Position numbers and translations under genes: made by a program | The notes under the pieces: generated by a model | What the model saw: the letters and a program-made list of their open reading frames with translations, nothing else | The model's database searches: none | What the model was told of the DNA's origin: nothing | Origin: Deltaproteobacteria bacterium | GTDB taxonomy: Bacteria; Myxococcota; B64-G9 | Direction of reading: 5' to 3' | DNA: 9,892 nucleotides | Assembly: GCA_003647095.1 (NCBI GenBank) | Contig: QMME01000125.1 | Coordinates: forward strand, 1 to 9,892 | Shown here: one piece after another, positions 1 through 6,905 of the stretch | Layout: the number at the start of each line of letters is the position of its first letter | Position numbering within the stretch: position 1 is the first letter of the stretch

Positions 1-509
1 ACCGGCAGGCCGGCCGCGCCCAGGCCGGCCCGTTCCAGCTCGCGCCCGGTGCGATCCCAGACGAAGACGTCCCCGGCGGCCACCCCGCCCGGCCCGGTCA
101 GGGACCCGGCCACGGCGTTCACCAGCTCCGGGCGGGTGGGCACCATGGAGTTGAGGGCGTTGACCTTCAGCCCCACTCCCTGTCCCGGCTGGTATCCGGG
201 CAACAGCAGCGGCCAGGCGGCCGCCTCGTCGGCGACATCCAGCAGGGCCGTGAGGCCGGCCCGCCACATGGCGGCCACCACCGTCGCGTCGACCTGGCTC
301 TGCCCCCCGCTCTGGTAGATGGCCGCCGCGGCATGCACCTCGACCACCCGCGACGACGCCGGCGGCTCCAGCTGGGGCTCCTCGTCCTGGCAGGAGCCCC
401 ACTCCCCTTCCACGTGGGGCAGGCAGCCGGCCATGCCGGCCCCGGCCAGCGTTCCTCCGGCCAGGTGCAGGAAACGGCGCCGGCCCATCTTGCCGGTCTT
501 TCCCTTCAT
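1..509 (-). CDS. DUF362 domain lipoprotein with Tat signal, N-terminal part (partial)
   Basis: The first 169 residues are present; the gene runs off the left edge. The N-terminus shows a twin-arginine motif (RRRFL, residues 10-14), a short hydrophobic stretch and a lipobox-like MAGC ending at Cys29, so it looks like a Tat-exported lipoprotein. The segment GVGLKVNALN at 111-120, followed by PTRPELVNAV at 124-133, matches the start of the DUF362 domain, a family often associated with iron-sulfur proteins but without a settled biochemical role. The ATG at 507-509 has an AGGA about 10 nt upstream; an in-frame ATG at codon 8 is an alternative and keeps the same signal. It follows the OmpA gene on the same strand after a 139 bp gap. 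Any cofactor-binding cysteines would lie in the missing part, so the cofactor cannot be judged. Confidence 0.75.
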   Translation of the reverse strand, partial: MKGKTGKMGRRRFLHLAGGTLAGAGMAGCLPHVEGEWGSCQDEEPQLEPPASSRVVEVHAAAAIYQSGGQSQVDATVVAAMWRAGLTALLDVADEAAAWPLLLPGYQPGQGVGLKVNALNSMVPTRPELVNAVAGSLTGPGGVAAGDVFVWDRTGRELERAGLGAAGLP

Positions 510-648
510 GGCGGACTCATCCTAGCATGGGCGCGACGATTATTAAAGCACTGCCGCCCCGTCCCGGTATTCCTGATAACCCCCGACCGCGCCCGGCGCC
601 GTTACCCGCACGTCGCCGCGATCCGGCGGCCCTCTTCTTCCCGGCGGC

Positions 649-1989
649 TCACTCGCGTTCCAGGATGATCATCTCCACCCGGCGGTTCTGGGCCCGGCCC
701 CTGGCCGTCTTGTTGGTGGCGATGGGCCTGGATTCGCCGAAGCCCTTGGCCACCAGCCGGTCGCGGGCGATGTTCCGGCGCACCAGGTAGTTGACCACGG
801 CCTGGGCACGGCGCTGGCTGAGGCGCTGGTTGTAGGCCGCCGAGCCCCGGGAATCGGTGTGGCCCTCGATGCGCAGCTTCTTGATCTCCGGGTGCGCCTT
901 CAGGGTGGCGGCCACCTGGTCGAGCAGGGGATAGGAACGACGCTGGATCTTGGCCTTGCCGAACTCGAAGTGGATCTTTTCCTTGAGCTGGATGGACTGC
1001 TTGCGCACCACCACCTTGATGTGGGCGCGGCTGGGACAACCGTCGGCCTCCACCTTGCCCTTCTTGTCGGGACACTTGTCCAGGTGATCGGGCACGCCGT
1101 CGCCGTCCTTGTCGGGACAGCCGTCCTGGGAGGCCGGCCCGGGCACCCGGGGACAGCGATCCAGCTTGTCCTTCACCCCGTCGCCGTCGCTGTCGGGCTC
1201 GGGAGGACAGCCGGCGTTGGCGGCCGGGCCGGGTTGCTGGGGACAATGGTCCTCCCGATCGATGACCCCGTCGGAATCACTGTCGGCCTCGGGACAGCCG
1301 TGGTTGCTCTGCGGCCCCCAGACGTCTGGACAGCGGTCGAACTTGTCGGGCACGCCGTCGGCGTCGCGATCCCGGGGCTGTTCGATGGAACGCGAGCCGC
1401 CGAAACCGAAGCTGTAGCGCACCACCGGGTACACTGCCAGGGCCACGTCCCCGCGCCCGGGCAGAATGTCCACCATCACTTCCAGGGCCAGGGAGAAGTG
1501 GCGCAAGCCGGTGAAGTACTCCAGGGCGCCGCCCGCCCGGATGGCCACGTCGTCGCTGCCGGCCACCGAGAAATTGCCCACCTGCTTGGGCCCGGCATGA
1601 AAATACCCCACCCCGGCCTGGACGTCGGCGTGAAATCTTTCGCTGGCCACCAGTGAGAAGGAGGCTCCCAGCCAGTACAGCTGGCTGTCCCAGTCGAGCT
1701 TCACCCCCTGGCCGCCGGGCAGCGTGCCGGAAGCGTCGTAATAGGCGGTGACCACTCCCCCCTTGAGGCGCAGCAACCAGTTGATGTCCCAGCCCAGTTC
1801 CAGCCCCACCAGCAGGCCCGGGCCGGCGTCCGGCACCGGCGGGAGGAAATCGTGGATCAGCCCCGCCTGCAGCCCGAACTCCAGCCCCCGTTCCACGTCG
1901 TGAATGACCTGCACGCGCGGGGGCCCGGCCACGGCCGGCGCCACGCCCAGCAAGGTGAATACCACGACAATTCCGGCCAGCCTGTTCAT
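649..1989 (-). CDS. OmpA-family outer-membrane protein with thrombospondin type-3 repeats
   Basis: Predicted 446-residue outer-membrane protein. A Sec signal peptide covers residues 1-21 (cleavage near AVA-G). Residues about 25-200 alternate polar and hydrophobic residues and end in RYSFGFGG, as expected of an outer-membrane beta-barrel. Residues 207-319 hold four TSP3 calcium-binding-type repeats of the form DxDxDGVxDxxDxCP, each with a paired GCP cysteine. Residues about 338-446 form an OmpA C-terminal peptidoglycan-binding domain with FEFG (341-344), GHTDSRG (376-382) and NQRLSQRRAQAV (387-398); the Asp and Arg that contact diaminopimelate in the family are at 379 and 394. It probably tethers the outer membrane to peptidoglycan through a calcium-stiffened linker. 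The chosen ATG is 18 codons inside the longest frame because it begins the signal peptide, has AGGGGG 5 nt upstream, and lies downstream of a good promoter that the longer start would overlap. Confidence 0.93.
   Translation of the reverse strand: MNRLAGIVVVFTLLGVAPAVAGPPRVQVIHDVERGLEFGLQAGLIHDFLPPVPDAGPGLLVGLELGWDINWLLRLKGGVVTAYYDASGTLPGGQGVKLDWDSQLYWLGASFSLVASERFHADVQAGVGYFHAGPKQVGNFSVAGSDDVAIRAGGALEYFTGLRHFSLALEVMVDILPGRGDVALAVYPVVRYSFGFGGSRSIEQPRDRDADGVPDKFDRCPDVWGPQSNHGCPEADSDSDGVIDREDHCPQQPGPAANAGCPPEPDSDGDGVKDKLDRCPRVPGPASQDGCPDKDGDGVPDHLDKCPDKKGKVEADGCPSRAHIKVVVRKQSIQLKEKIHFEFGKAKIQRRSYPLLDQVAATLKAHPEIKKLRIEGHTDSRGSAAYNQRLSQRRAQAVVNYLVRRNIARDRLVAKGFGESRPIATNKTARGRAQNRRVEMIILERE
1033..1371 (-). 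repeat. Four tandem TSP3 (calcium-binding) repeats inside the OmpA-family gene
   Basis: These codons specify residues 207-319. The four units begin DRDADGVPD, DSDSDGVID, DSDGDGVKD and DKDGDGVPD, each 26-29 residues long with two cysteines (CP and GCP). The Asp spacing is the thrombospondin type-3/OmpA-linker pattern. The units have diverged clearly, so recent slippage is unlikely. Confidence 0.88.
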
Positions 1990-2025
1990 GACGGCCCCCT
2001 GGGAACCTGCCTCACGGACAGGAAA

Positions 2026-2054
2026 ACTGTAACGCAGCCTCATGCCCCTGGCAA
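2026..2054 (-). promoter_or_regulatory. Sigma70-like promoter for the OmpA-family gene
   Basis: Reading the minus strand, TTGCCA (2049-2054, 5 of 6 to consensus) and TACAGT (2026-2031, 4 of 6) are separated by exactly 17 nt. Transcription would start near 2019, giving a leader of about 30 nt with AGGGGG at 1995-2000. It lies in the 81 bp gap after the upstream gene, so the OmpA gene can be expressed on its own. Motif match only. Confidence 0.5.
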
Positions 2055-2070
2055 TTTTTTCCTCCCCGGC

Positions 2071-5000
2071 TCAGACCGGGTTGGTCGGTCCATCCTCGTA
2101 GGCCTCCTCGGCCAGCCCGCCTTCCTCGGTCACCGCCAGCAAGGCCCGCAGGCGATCGGTCAGCGCCAGGAAGATGCCGTGCAACAGCTCCACCCGGTCG
2201 GCCACCAGGTCCATGAAATCGATGCGATCGATGACCAGGGTGCGGCATTCCGTCACCGCCACGGCATCGGCGGCGTGGGGTTTCTGATCAAGCAGCGAGA
2301 CGCTGCCCAGGCTGGCCTTCTCTCCCACCGTGAGCAACTTCTTTCCCTTCTTGCGGATCTCGGCCTCTCCGGTGGTGATGATGAACAGGGCGTCTCCCGG
2401 CTCGCCCTCGCGCAGGATGTGTTGTCCGGGGGCAAAGGTTCTTTCCTTGGTTATGGCAGCCAGGGCGGTAAGGTCGTCGAGGTTGTTCTGCTTGAAGATT
2501 TTTACCGACTCCAGGAACAACACGATCTCCATCAGGGTCATGGTGTCCTTTCCTTTCACCAGTTCGGGACACAGGTGGGCGCAGTCCTCGCCCATCCGGC
2601 AGCGGGTGTACACGGCCGCCGCCCGCAGCAACAGGTCCCGCGATTCGCTCAGCTCCAGCAGCGCTTCCCGGGCATCCGGGGGAGGACTGACCACCTGCTC
2701 GGGACCCACCAGCGACAGCAGCTGGTGGTGCCGCTCCAGTATGGGAAAGAGGCGTTCGCGCGATTCGTGGTCGACCACGTTATCAAGCAGTTCCATGGCA
2801 TCCGACCAGCTTTCCCGGCCACCGTTGCGCAGCTGGTGGTAGATGCTCATCAGCGTGTGGTGGGAGTAGACCAGCCCCAGCACCCGGAAGGCCACCTCGA
2901 TGTTCTGCTCCAGCCGATCGTGCAACACCCGCACCACCAGGCTCTGGCGCGGCAGCGATGCGGCCAGGCGCTCGGCCCGGGGAGCATAGAAGCGATAGGA
3001 ATCGAGCCGGCGATCCACCGCCTCCAGGGCCCACTTGGCATCGAAATGAATGTTGGGATTCTGGCGCATGCCGGAAAGCGCCAGGGCGATGCGGTAGCGC
3101 AGGAAGGCATCGTCCTGGATGTTGGAGAACAACAGCACCTCGCCGGCACGCTGGGTGCCGATCAGGCGAATCACCCGGGGCAGGCGCAGGCGCACCTCGA
3201 TCGGGCGCCCGCGATCGTTGAGCCATTCCTCCAGGATGTCGATCACCCGGTCCCCGTAGGCGGCCAGGGCCTGGCGGGCCTCGGGACGGGTATCGCGCTC
3301 GGAAAGCATCTGCAGCAAGCGAGGCACGAAGGCGGCCCGGTAGACCCCGGCGCAACTGCTGGCGGCGATGCGACGCACCGAGGCATCGGGATCCGCCAGG
3401 TAGTCGAGCAGGCGGTCGGCGTAGCGGGTCTCACCCAGTCGCCCCAGCAAGCGGGCCGTCTCCCGCCTGACCCCGTCCGGGGCCCGGTGGCCGGCAGCGA
3501 GGACCTGTTCCAGTATGGCCACGGCCGGGTTGTCGGGCCTGTCACCCTGCAGCTTGATGAGCGACTCGATGGCCGCCGCCACCAGGCCGGGATCGTCGGA
3601 GTGCAGGTAGGGACCCAGGGCTCCGGCCGCTCGCTGCGGATCCAACGTCACCACCGCCCGCACCGCTGCCACCCGGCAGCGGCGGGTGCTGGAATTGATC
3701 AGCGCCAGCAGATCGAAGACCATCTCCAGGTAACCGCGCTGGGCCACGGCCTCGATGGCCGCCAGGCGTACCCGTTCCTGGGGATGCTGCAGCAGGCCGC
3801 GCAGCTGGCCGCGCAGGTCCACTTCCGGCAGCTTGGCCAGCAGTCGCAACGAGGTTTCCACCAGCAGGGCATCTGTGCTGGCCAGGGTCTTGAGCAGCAC
3901 CTGCTGGGTGGCGGCGTCGTCCAGCCGCAAGTCGCGCGGGCGGCTGGCCCCCACGCGGATCTTCTCGTCCAGGGATTCCACGTACAGCCGGCGCAGGCGC
4001 AGCAGCATCAAGGCATAGAGCAACACCATGCTGGCCACCACCAGCTCGTACCACGGTCGCTGCAGGTAGGGAGCGACCAGAAGCAACATGCCGCCGCCCA
4101 CGGCGAAGCCCATCTTGCGCAGGAAACCGTCGATGACGCCCCGGACCGGCACCCGCAGGACGGTGGGCACCGGGTTGTACAGCAGCTGCAGGCCGGCCTG
4201 GTTGATGGACAGCGAGCCGGCGTTTTCGATGATCTTGAGCAGGAACACGGTGAGAAACAGCGGGTAGACGGCCGTCGCTGCGCAGGCCAGCAACATGCCC
4301 GCGGGCACGATGAGCAGGTAGCCGAAGATGCCGATGCGCCGCAGCAGCCGTCCGCTCAGCGCGAAGAGAAAGACCACCGACAACAGCCCGATGTAGACGT
4401 TCAGGTCGCCGAACAGGGCCGCCAGCTGATCCTCGCCCAGGAAGGAGCGGGCCGAGATGCGGAAGAAATAGTCCACGAACGAGGTCAACACCGCCCCCAG
4501 CAGCATCAACAGTCCGAAGGTGCGCGGATAGGACTCGCCCAGCACGTAGCGGAAGCCGCGCCGCAGACTGAAGGCTTGCCGGGCCGGCAGGGCATCGCTA
4601 CGCCCCTGGTGACGCCCCAGGGCATGGGCCAGGACGCTGCAGAACCCCAGCACCAATGCCGCCGCCAGCACCAGGTTGACGGTGCCGATGTACAGGCCCG
4701 CCTGGTGCACGAACACCCCACCGAAGATGGAGCCGCTCATGCCGCCGGCGGAGAGGATGCCGAAGACGCGCTTGCCCTCCTGGGGATCGAAGATGTCGCC
4801 GGCCACCGACCAGAACTGGATGTTGAGCGCCGTGGCCGAGACCTCGCCGAACAGGTAGAGCACCGGGCTGACGGCCAGCAAGCGGAAGTGCAGCGACAGC
4901 CAGCACAGCAGCAGGCCGCCGGCTACTCCCAGCAGGCTCAGGGTGCGCAACAAGCGTCGCCGGGGATCGGCCAGGATCTTGGAGGCGAACACCACCACCA

Positions 5001-5211
5001 CCCCCACCAGCACCGCCAGCAGGATGTACAGCAAGGGCAGGCGGTGCGGGTCGTGGCGGCTGAGGAACAACGCGTTGGCGGCCGACTTGACCATCACCAC
5101 GTGGGCCACGAAGAAGAAGTAGAAGCAGGTGGCCAGCAGGGTGCGCCGGCCCTCGGCGGGCCTCACTCCCGATATCCGGGCGGCGAATCTGGCCAGTACT
5201 CCTTCGTTCAT
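2071..5211 (-). CDS. MFS nucleotide-transporter-like / HEAT repeat / cyclic-nucleotide-binding-like fusion protein
   Basis: Predicted 1046-residue inner-membrane protein. Residues about 24-408 hold about 12 hydrophobic segments. The block FWSVAGDIFDPQEGKRVFG (133-151), followed by the Gly-rich ILSAGGMSGSIFGG, resembles the NTP/NDP exchanger (ATP/ADP translocase-like) branch of the MFS. Residues about 436-720 are helical HEAT-type repeats, with units such as HPQERVRLAAIEAVA (476-490) and DPDASVRRIAASSCAG (607-622). Residues about 720-900 are helical and unassigned. Residues about 905-1025 resemble a Crp/cNMP-binding domain (FAPGQHILREGEPGDALFII, 926-945). Proteins with this domain order occur in free-living bacteria; their substrates are mostly unknown. 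The start codon begins directly before the first helices; the longer frame (to 5430) would overlap the upstream enzyme gene, and its extra residues look like a frame shadow of that gene. The ribosome site (GGAACG) is weak. It lies 49 bp after the DHS-like gene, a likely operon. Nucleotide transport is an inference. Confidence 0.85.
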   Translation of the reverse strand: MNEGVLARFAARISGVRPAEGRRTLLATCFYFFFVAHVVMVKSAANALFLSRHDPHRLPLLYILLAVLVGVVVVFASKILADPRRRLLRTLSLLGVAGGLLLCWLSLHFRLLAVSPVLYLFGEVSATALNIQFWSVAGDIFDPQEGKRVFGILSAGGMSGSIFGGVFVHQAGLYIGTVNLVLAAALVLGFCSVLAHALGRHQGRSDALPARQAFSLRRGFRYVLGESYPRTFGLLMLLGAVLTSFVDYFFRISARSFLGEDQLAALFGDLNVYIGLLSVVFLFALSGRLLRRIGIFGYLLIVPAGMLLACAATAVYPLFLTVFLLKIIENAGSLSINQAGLQLLYNPVPTVLRVPVRGVIDGFLRKMGFAVGGGMLLLVAPYLQRPWYELVVASMVLLYALMLLRLRRLYVESLDEKIRVGASRPRDLRLDDAATQQVLLKTLASTDALLVETSLRLLAKLPEVDLRGQLRGLLQHPQERVRLAAIEAVAQRGYLEMVFDLLALINSSTRRCRVAAVRAVVTLDPQRAAGALGPYLHSDDPGLVAAAIESLIKLQGDRPDNPAVAILEQVLAAGHRAPDGVRRETARLLGRLGETRYADRLLDYLADPDASVRRIAASSCAGVYRAAFVPRLLQMLSERDTRPEARQALAAYGDRVIDILEEWLNDRGRPIEVRLRLPRVIRLIGTQRAGEVLLFSNIQDDAFLRYRIALALSGMRQNPNIHFDAKWALEAVDRRLDSYRFYAPRAERLAASLPRQSLVVRVLHDRLEQNIEVAFRVLGLVYSHHTLMSIYHQLRNGGRESWSDAMELLDNVVDHESRERLFPILERHHQLLSLVGPEQVVSPPPDAREALLELSESRDLLLRAAAVYTRCRMGEDCAHLCPELVKGKDTMTLMEIVLFLESVKIFKQNNLDDLTALAAITKERTFAPGQHILREGEPGDALFIITTGEAEIRKKGKKLLTVGEKASLGSVSLLDQKPHAADAVAVTECRTLVIDRIDFMDLVADRVELLHGIFLALTDRLRALLAVTEEGGLAEEAYEDGPTNPV

Positions 5212-5260
5212 GTCGTTCCGGGCCGGCTGCTCGGCGGTTGTCCTGACCGGGCCGGCATCT

Positions 5261-6349
5261 TCAGCCCTCCCCGCTCCGCTGCCGCCGGGCGGCGGCCCGG
5301 CGCAGTTTTTCCAACAGTTGCCGGCGCTGCCGGTAGAGCCGTCGCAGCGGCCGGCGCCGGGCGGCCTCCAGCACGTAGGCGGCCATGATGGGCAGGGCGA
5401 TGGTGCTGTCGGTGTAGCACACCACGGCATCGGGTAACCTGGCGGGATCGATCTTGCCCCAGCTCACCGCCTCGGAAGGCGTGGCTCCGCTCAGCCCGCC
5501 GGTGTCCGGACGGGCGTCGGTCACCTGGATGAAATAGTCGTGTCCCCGCTCGCCCAGCCCGAGGATCTCCTGGATATGGGGCTCGGTCTGCAGCAGGAAG
5601 TTCTTGGGACTGCCGCCCCCGAGGATGAGCACGGCGCTCTTGCCCCGCCCGCGGGTGGCCTGGTAGACGATGGCCGCGGTCTCGTTGACGTCGGCGCTGA
5701 CATCGATGAGCGGTCCCTGGCCCTGCAGCGCCAGGGCAGCCAGGTTCATGCCGATGGCGCTGTCTCCCGGAGAAGAGGTGTAGATGGGCACGTCGGCCCG
5801 GTAGGCCGCCGCCAGCAGGCCGGGCCGGCGCAGGCCGCGTTCGCGCTCCGCCTGCCGGGCCAGCTGCCCCAGCCGGTGGTGCAACTCGGCGGTGCTCAGC
5901 AGCGGCCGCGCGGGATCATCCAGGGCTTCTCGACAAAAGCGATCGGTACCGAAGAGGACGGCGCTGTCGAAGACGATGTCGTAGATGCGCACCAGGCCCC
6001 GGCGGCGCAGCTCGGTGTCGTCGACCCGGGGACGGGAGCGGTGCAACCGGTACCCCAGGCTGTAGTGCAGGTCGTGGTAGAGGTTGGCCCCGGTGGAAAC
6101 CAGGTAATCTATGAAGCCGGCCCGGATGAGCGGCACCAGCGCCGACCCGGCCAGGCCGGCCGGTGTCAGCGCTCCGCTCAGCGACACCCCCACGGTCACC
6201 CCGGGACGTAACACCTTCTCCGCCAGCAGCCGGCAGGCCTCCTGCAGGCGGGCGGCGTTGTAGGCGGTGAAGTAGTCTTCCACCAGGCGCCTGACCCCGA
6301 TGCGCCCGCGCAGCGGCGGCGGGGATATGACCGGACCCTTCGGTTTCAT
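5261..6349 (-). CDS. Deoxyhypusine synthase-like enzyme (probable polyamine-related aminobutyl transferase)
   Basis: Predicted 362-residue cytosolic protein of the deoxyhypusine synthase (DHS) family. In eukaryotes and archaea DHS moves an aminobutyl group from spermidine to a lysine of eIF5A, using NAD and a lysine-imine intermediate; relatives make homospermidine. Visible blocks are SLSGALTPAG (56-65), STGANLYHDLH (85-95), TSSPGDSAIGMN (191-202), DVSADVNETA (216-225), GGGSPKN (244-250), and SGATPSEAVSWGKI (287-300), which carries the catalytic-type Lys299 in the same context as Lys329 of human DHS. The length is normal for the family, with a basic Arg-rich C-terminus. Bacteria lack eIF5A, so the acceptor is probably a free polyamine or other amine; this is inference. 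The start is set by AGGAGG 8 nt upstream of ATG at 6347-6349; the longer frame to 6403 has no such site. First gene of a probable operon with the transporter-HEAT protein. Confidence 0.9.
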   Translation of the reverse strand: MKPKGPVISPPPLRGRIGVRRLVEDYFTAYNAARLQEACRLLAEKVLRPGVTVGVSLSGALTPAGLAGSALVPLIRAGFIDYLVSTGANLYHDLHYSLGYRLHRSRPRVDDTELRRRGLVRIYDIVFDSAVLFGTDRFCREALDDPARPLLSTAELHHRLGQLARQAERERGLRRPGLLAAAYRADVPIYTSSPGDSAIGMNLAALALQGQGPLIDVSADVNETAAIVYQATRGRGKSAVLILGGGSPKNFLLQTEPHIQEILGLGERGHDYFIQVTDARPDTGGLSGATPSEAVSWGKIDPARLPDAVVCYTDSTIALPIMAAYVLEAARRRPLRRLYRQRRQLLEKLRRAAARRQRSGEG

Positions 6350-6357
6350 GCTGGCTA

Positions 6358-6363
6358 CCTCCT
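6358..6363 (-). promoter_or_regulatory. Ribosome binding site of the DHS-like gene
   Basis: A perfect AGGAGG on the minus strand ends 8 nt before the ATG at 6347-6349. It selects this start over the in-frame upstream ATG at 6401-6403 and is the best ribosome site in this divergent region. Confidence 0.8.
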
Positions 6364-6376
6364 GTCGATGGGGCGC

Positions 6377-6405
6377 AGTGTGCCACAAGCGCGATTGGCT
6401 CACAA
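6377..6405 (-). promoter_or_regulatory. Possible promoter of the DHS-like operon
   Basis: Minus-strand TTGTGA (6400-6405) and CACACT (6377-6382) are 17 nt apart. The matches are modest (4 and 3 of 6), but the spacing is right and the predicted start near 6370 gives a leader of about 20 nt containing the AGGAGG. The -35 element lies inside the palindrome at 6395-6410. Confidence 0.3.
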
Positions 6406-6410
6406 GCCAA
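6395..6410. promoter_or_regulatory. Operator-like perfect palindrome between divergent genes
   Basis: TTGGCT and AGCCAA form a perfect 6+6 bp inverted repeat around CACA. It sits between the DHS-like operon and the lipoprotein operon and overlaps the candidate -35 of the former. It could bind a dimeric regulator; no family-specific consensus is recognised, and a short chance palindrome remains possible. Confidence 0.3.
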
Positions 6411-6417
6411 GGCTGGA

Positions 6418-6446
6418 TTGACCTGGCGGGGCCAGCCTGCTAGGTT
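6418..6446 (+). promoter_or_regulatory. Sigma70-like promoter of the lipoprotein operon
   Basis: TTGACC (6418-6423, 5 of 6) and TAGGTT (6441-6446, 3 of 6) are separated by 17 nt. The predicted start, about 7 nt after the -10, falls on the A of the ATG at 6453. This would make the mRNA leaderless or nearly so, which agrees with the poor ribosome site there. Confidence 0.42.
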
Positions 6447-6452
6447 GACGGC

Positions 6453-6905
6453 ATGGGCAAGATACGCACCAGCCTGTTGTTGCCGGTCGGCCTGGCCTGC
6501 CTGTTGCAGCTGCTGGCGGGAGGCTGCGGGTCGGGAGAGGGCTCGGCTGCTGACGACCTGGAGCGGTACGCCGGCAGCTACCAGGTGGTGGAGACATTCG
6601 ATCGCCAGGAGGGCAACGGCTGCGCTCCCGCGCCCGGCAACCCCACGGAAAACAGCGTCATCATCAACATCTCCGGCAACCAGTTCGAGGCCGTCTTCAC
6701 CGATCGCTGGGGGCGGCTGGTGGGCCAGGTCCAGGAGGAAGCCTCCTTCCTGGCCGTGGATACCGGCTCCGATGTAAACCTGTCGCTGCAGTTCAGTGGT
6801 CGCTTCGACAGCCTTACCGCCTTCTCGGGCACCATCAAGGAATCCCGGCAGGGCTGCAGCCGCTGGTTTCAGCTGGCCGGCAGTCGCCCCGGGGAGGAAT
6901 CATGA
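6453..6905 (+). CDS. Small hypothetical lipoprotein
   Basis: 150 residues, family not recognised. The N-terminus is a classic lipoprotein signal: charged MGKIRTS, a Leu-rich core, then a relaxed lipobox LAGGC with the lipidated Cys at 25. The mature part (26-150) is soluble and rich in alternating beta-type segments, such as NSVIINISGNQFEAVF (67-82) and DVNLSLQFSGRF (107-118), suggesting a small beta sandwich or barrel. Cys57 and Cys135 flank this region and could form a disulfide after export. Residue 26 is Gly, not Asp, so retention in the inner membrane is not signalled by the E. coli rule. It heads a two-gene unit, overlapping the next lipoprotein by 4 nt. Only a bare AGG lies upstream of its ATG, while a promoter -10 ends 6 nt before it. 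Confidence 0.8.
   Translation: MGKIRTSLLLPVGLACLLQLLAGGCGSGEGSAADDLERYAGSYQVVETFDRQEGNGCAPAPGNPTENSVIINISGNQFEAVFTDRWGRLVGQVQEEASFLAVDTGSDVNLSLQFSGRFDSLTAFSGTIKESRQGCSRWFQLAGSRPGEES

Noticed and set aside
510..648. Promoter or terminator in the gap between the OmpA-family and DUF362 genes
   Set aside because: An AT-rich TTTAATAAT (539-547, minus) resembles a -10 but has no -35 at a proper distance. A GCCGC/GCGGC hairpin (615-630) has no T tract. Neither was called.
602..1246. 214-codon minus-strand frame overlapping the OmpA C-terminal region
   Set aside because: Arg/Gly/Pro-rich shadow in another frame of the OmpA-family gene, which has intact family motifs.
2055..2090. Terminator after the transporter-HEAT gene (CCCGG/CCGGG stem across the stop codon)
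   Set aside because: On the minus strand the stem is followed by GAGGAAAAAA, not a T tract, so it does not fit an intrinsic terminator for this gene.
1852..5388. A 1178-codon open frame on the plus strand, antisense to the transporter-HEAT gene
   Set aside because: Its product is rich in Gln, His, Gly and Arg without recognisable domains, as expected from the complement of a GC-rich coding frame, while the minus strand has clear domains throughout. It also runs across three minus-strand genes.
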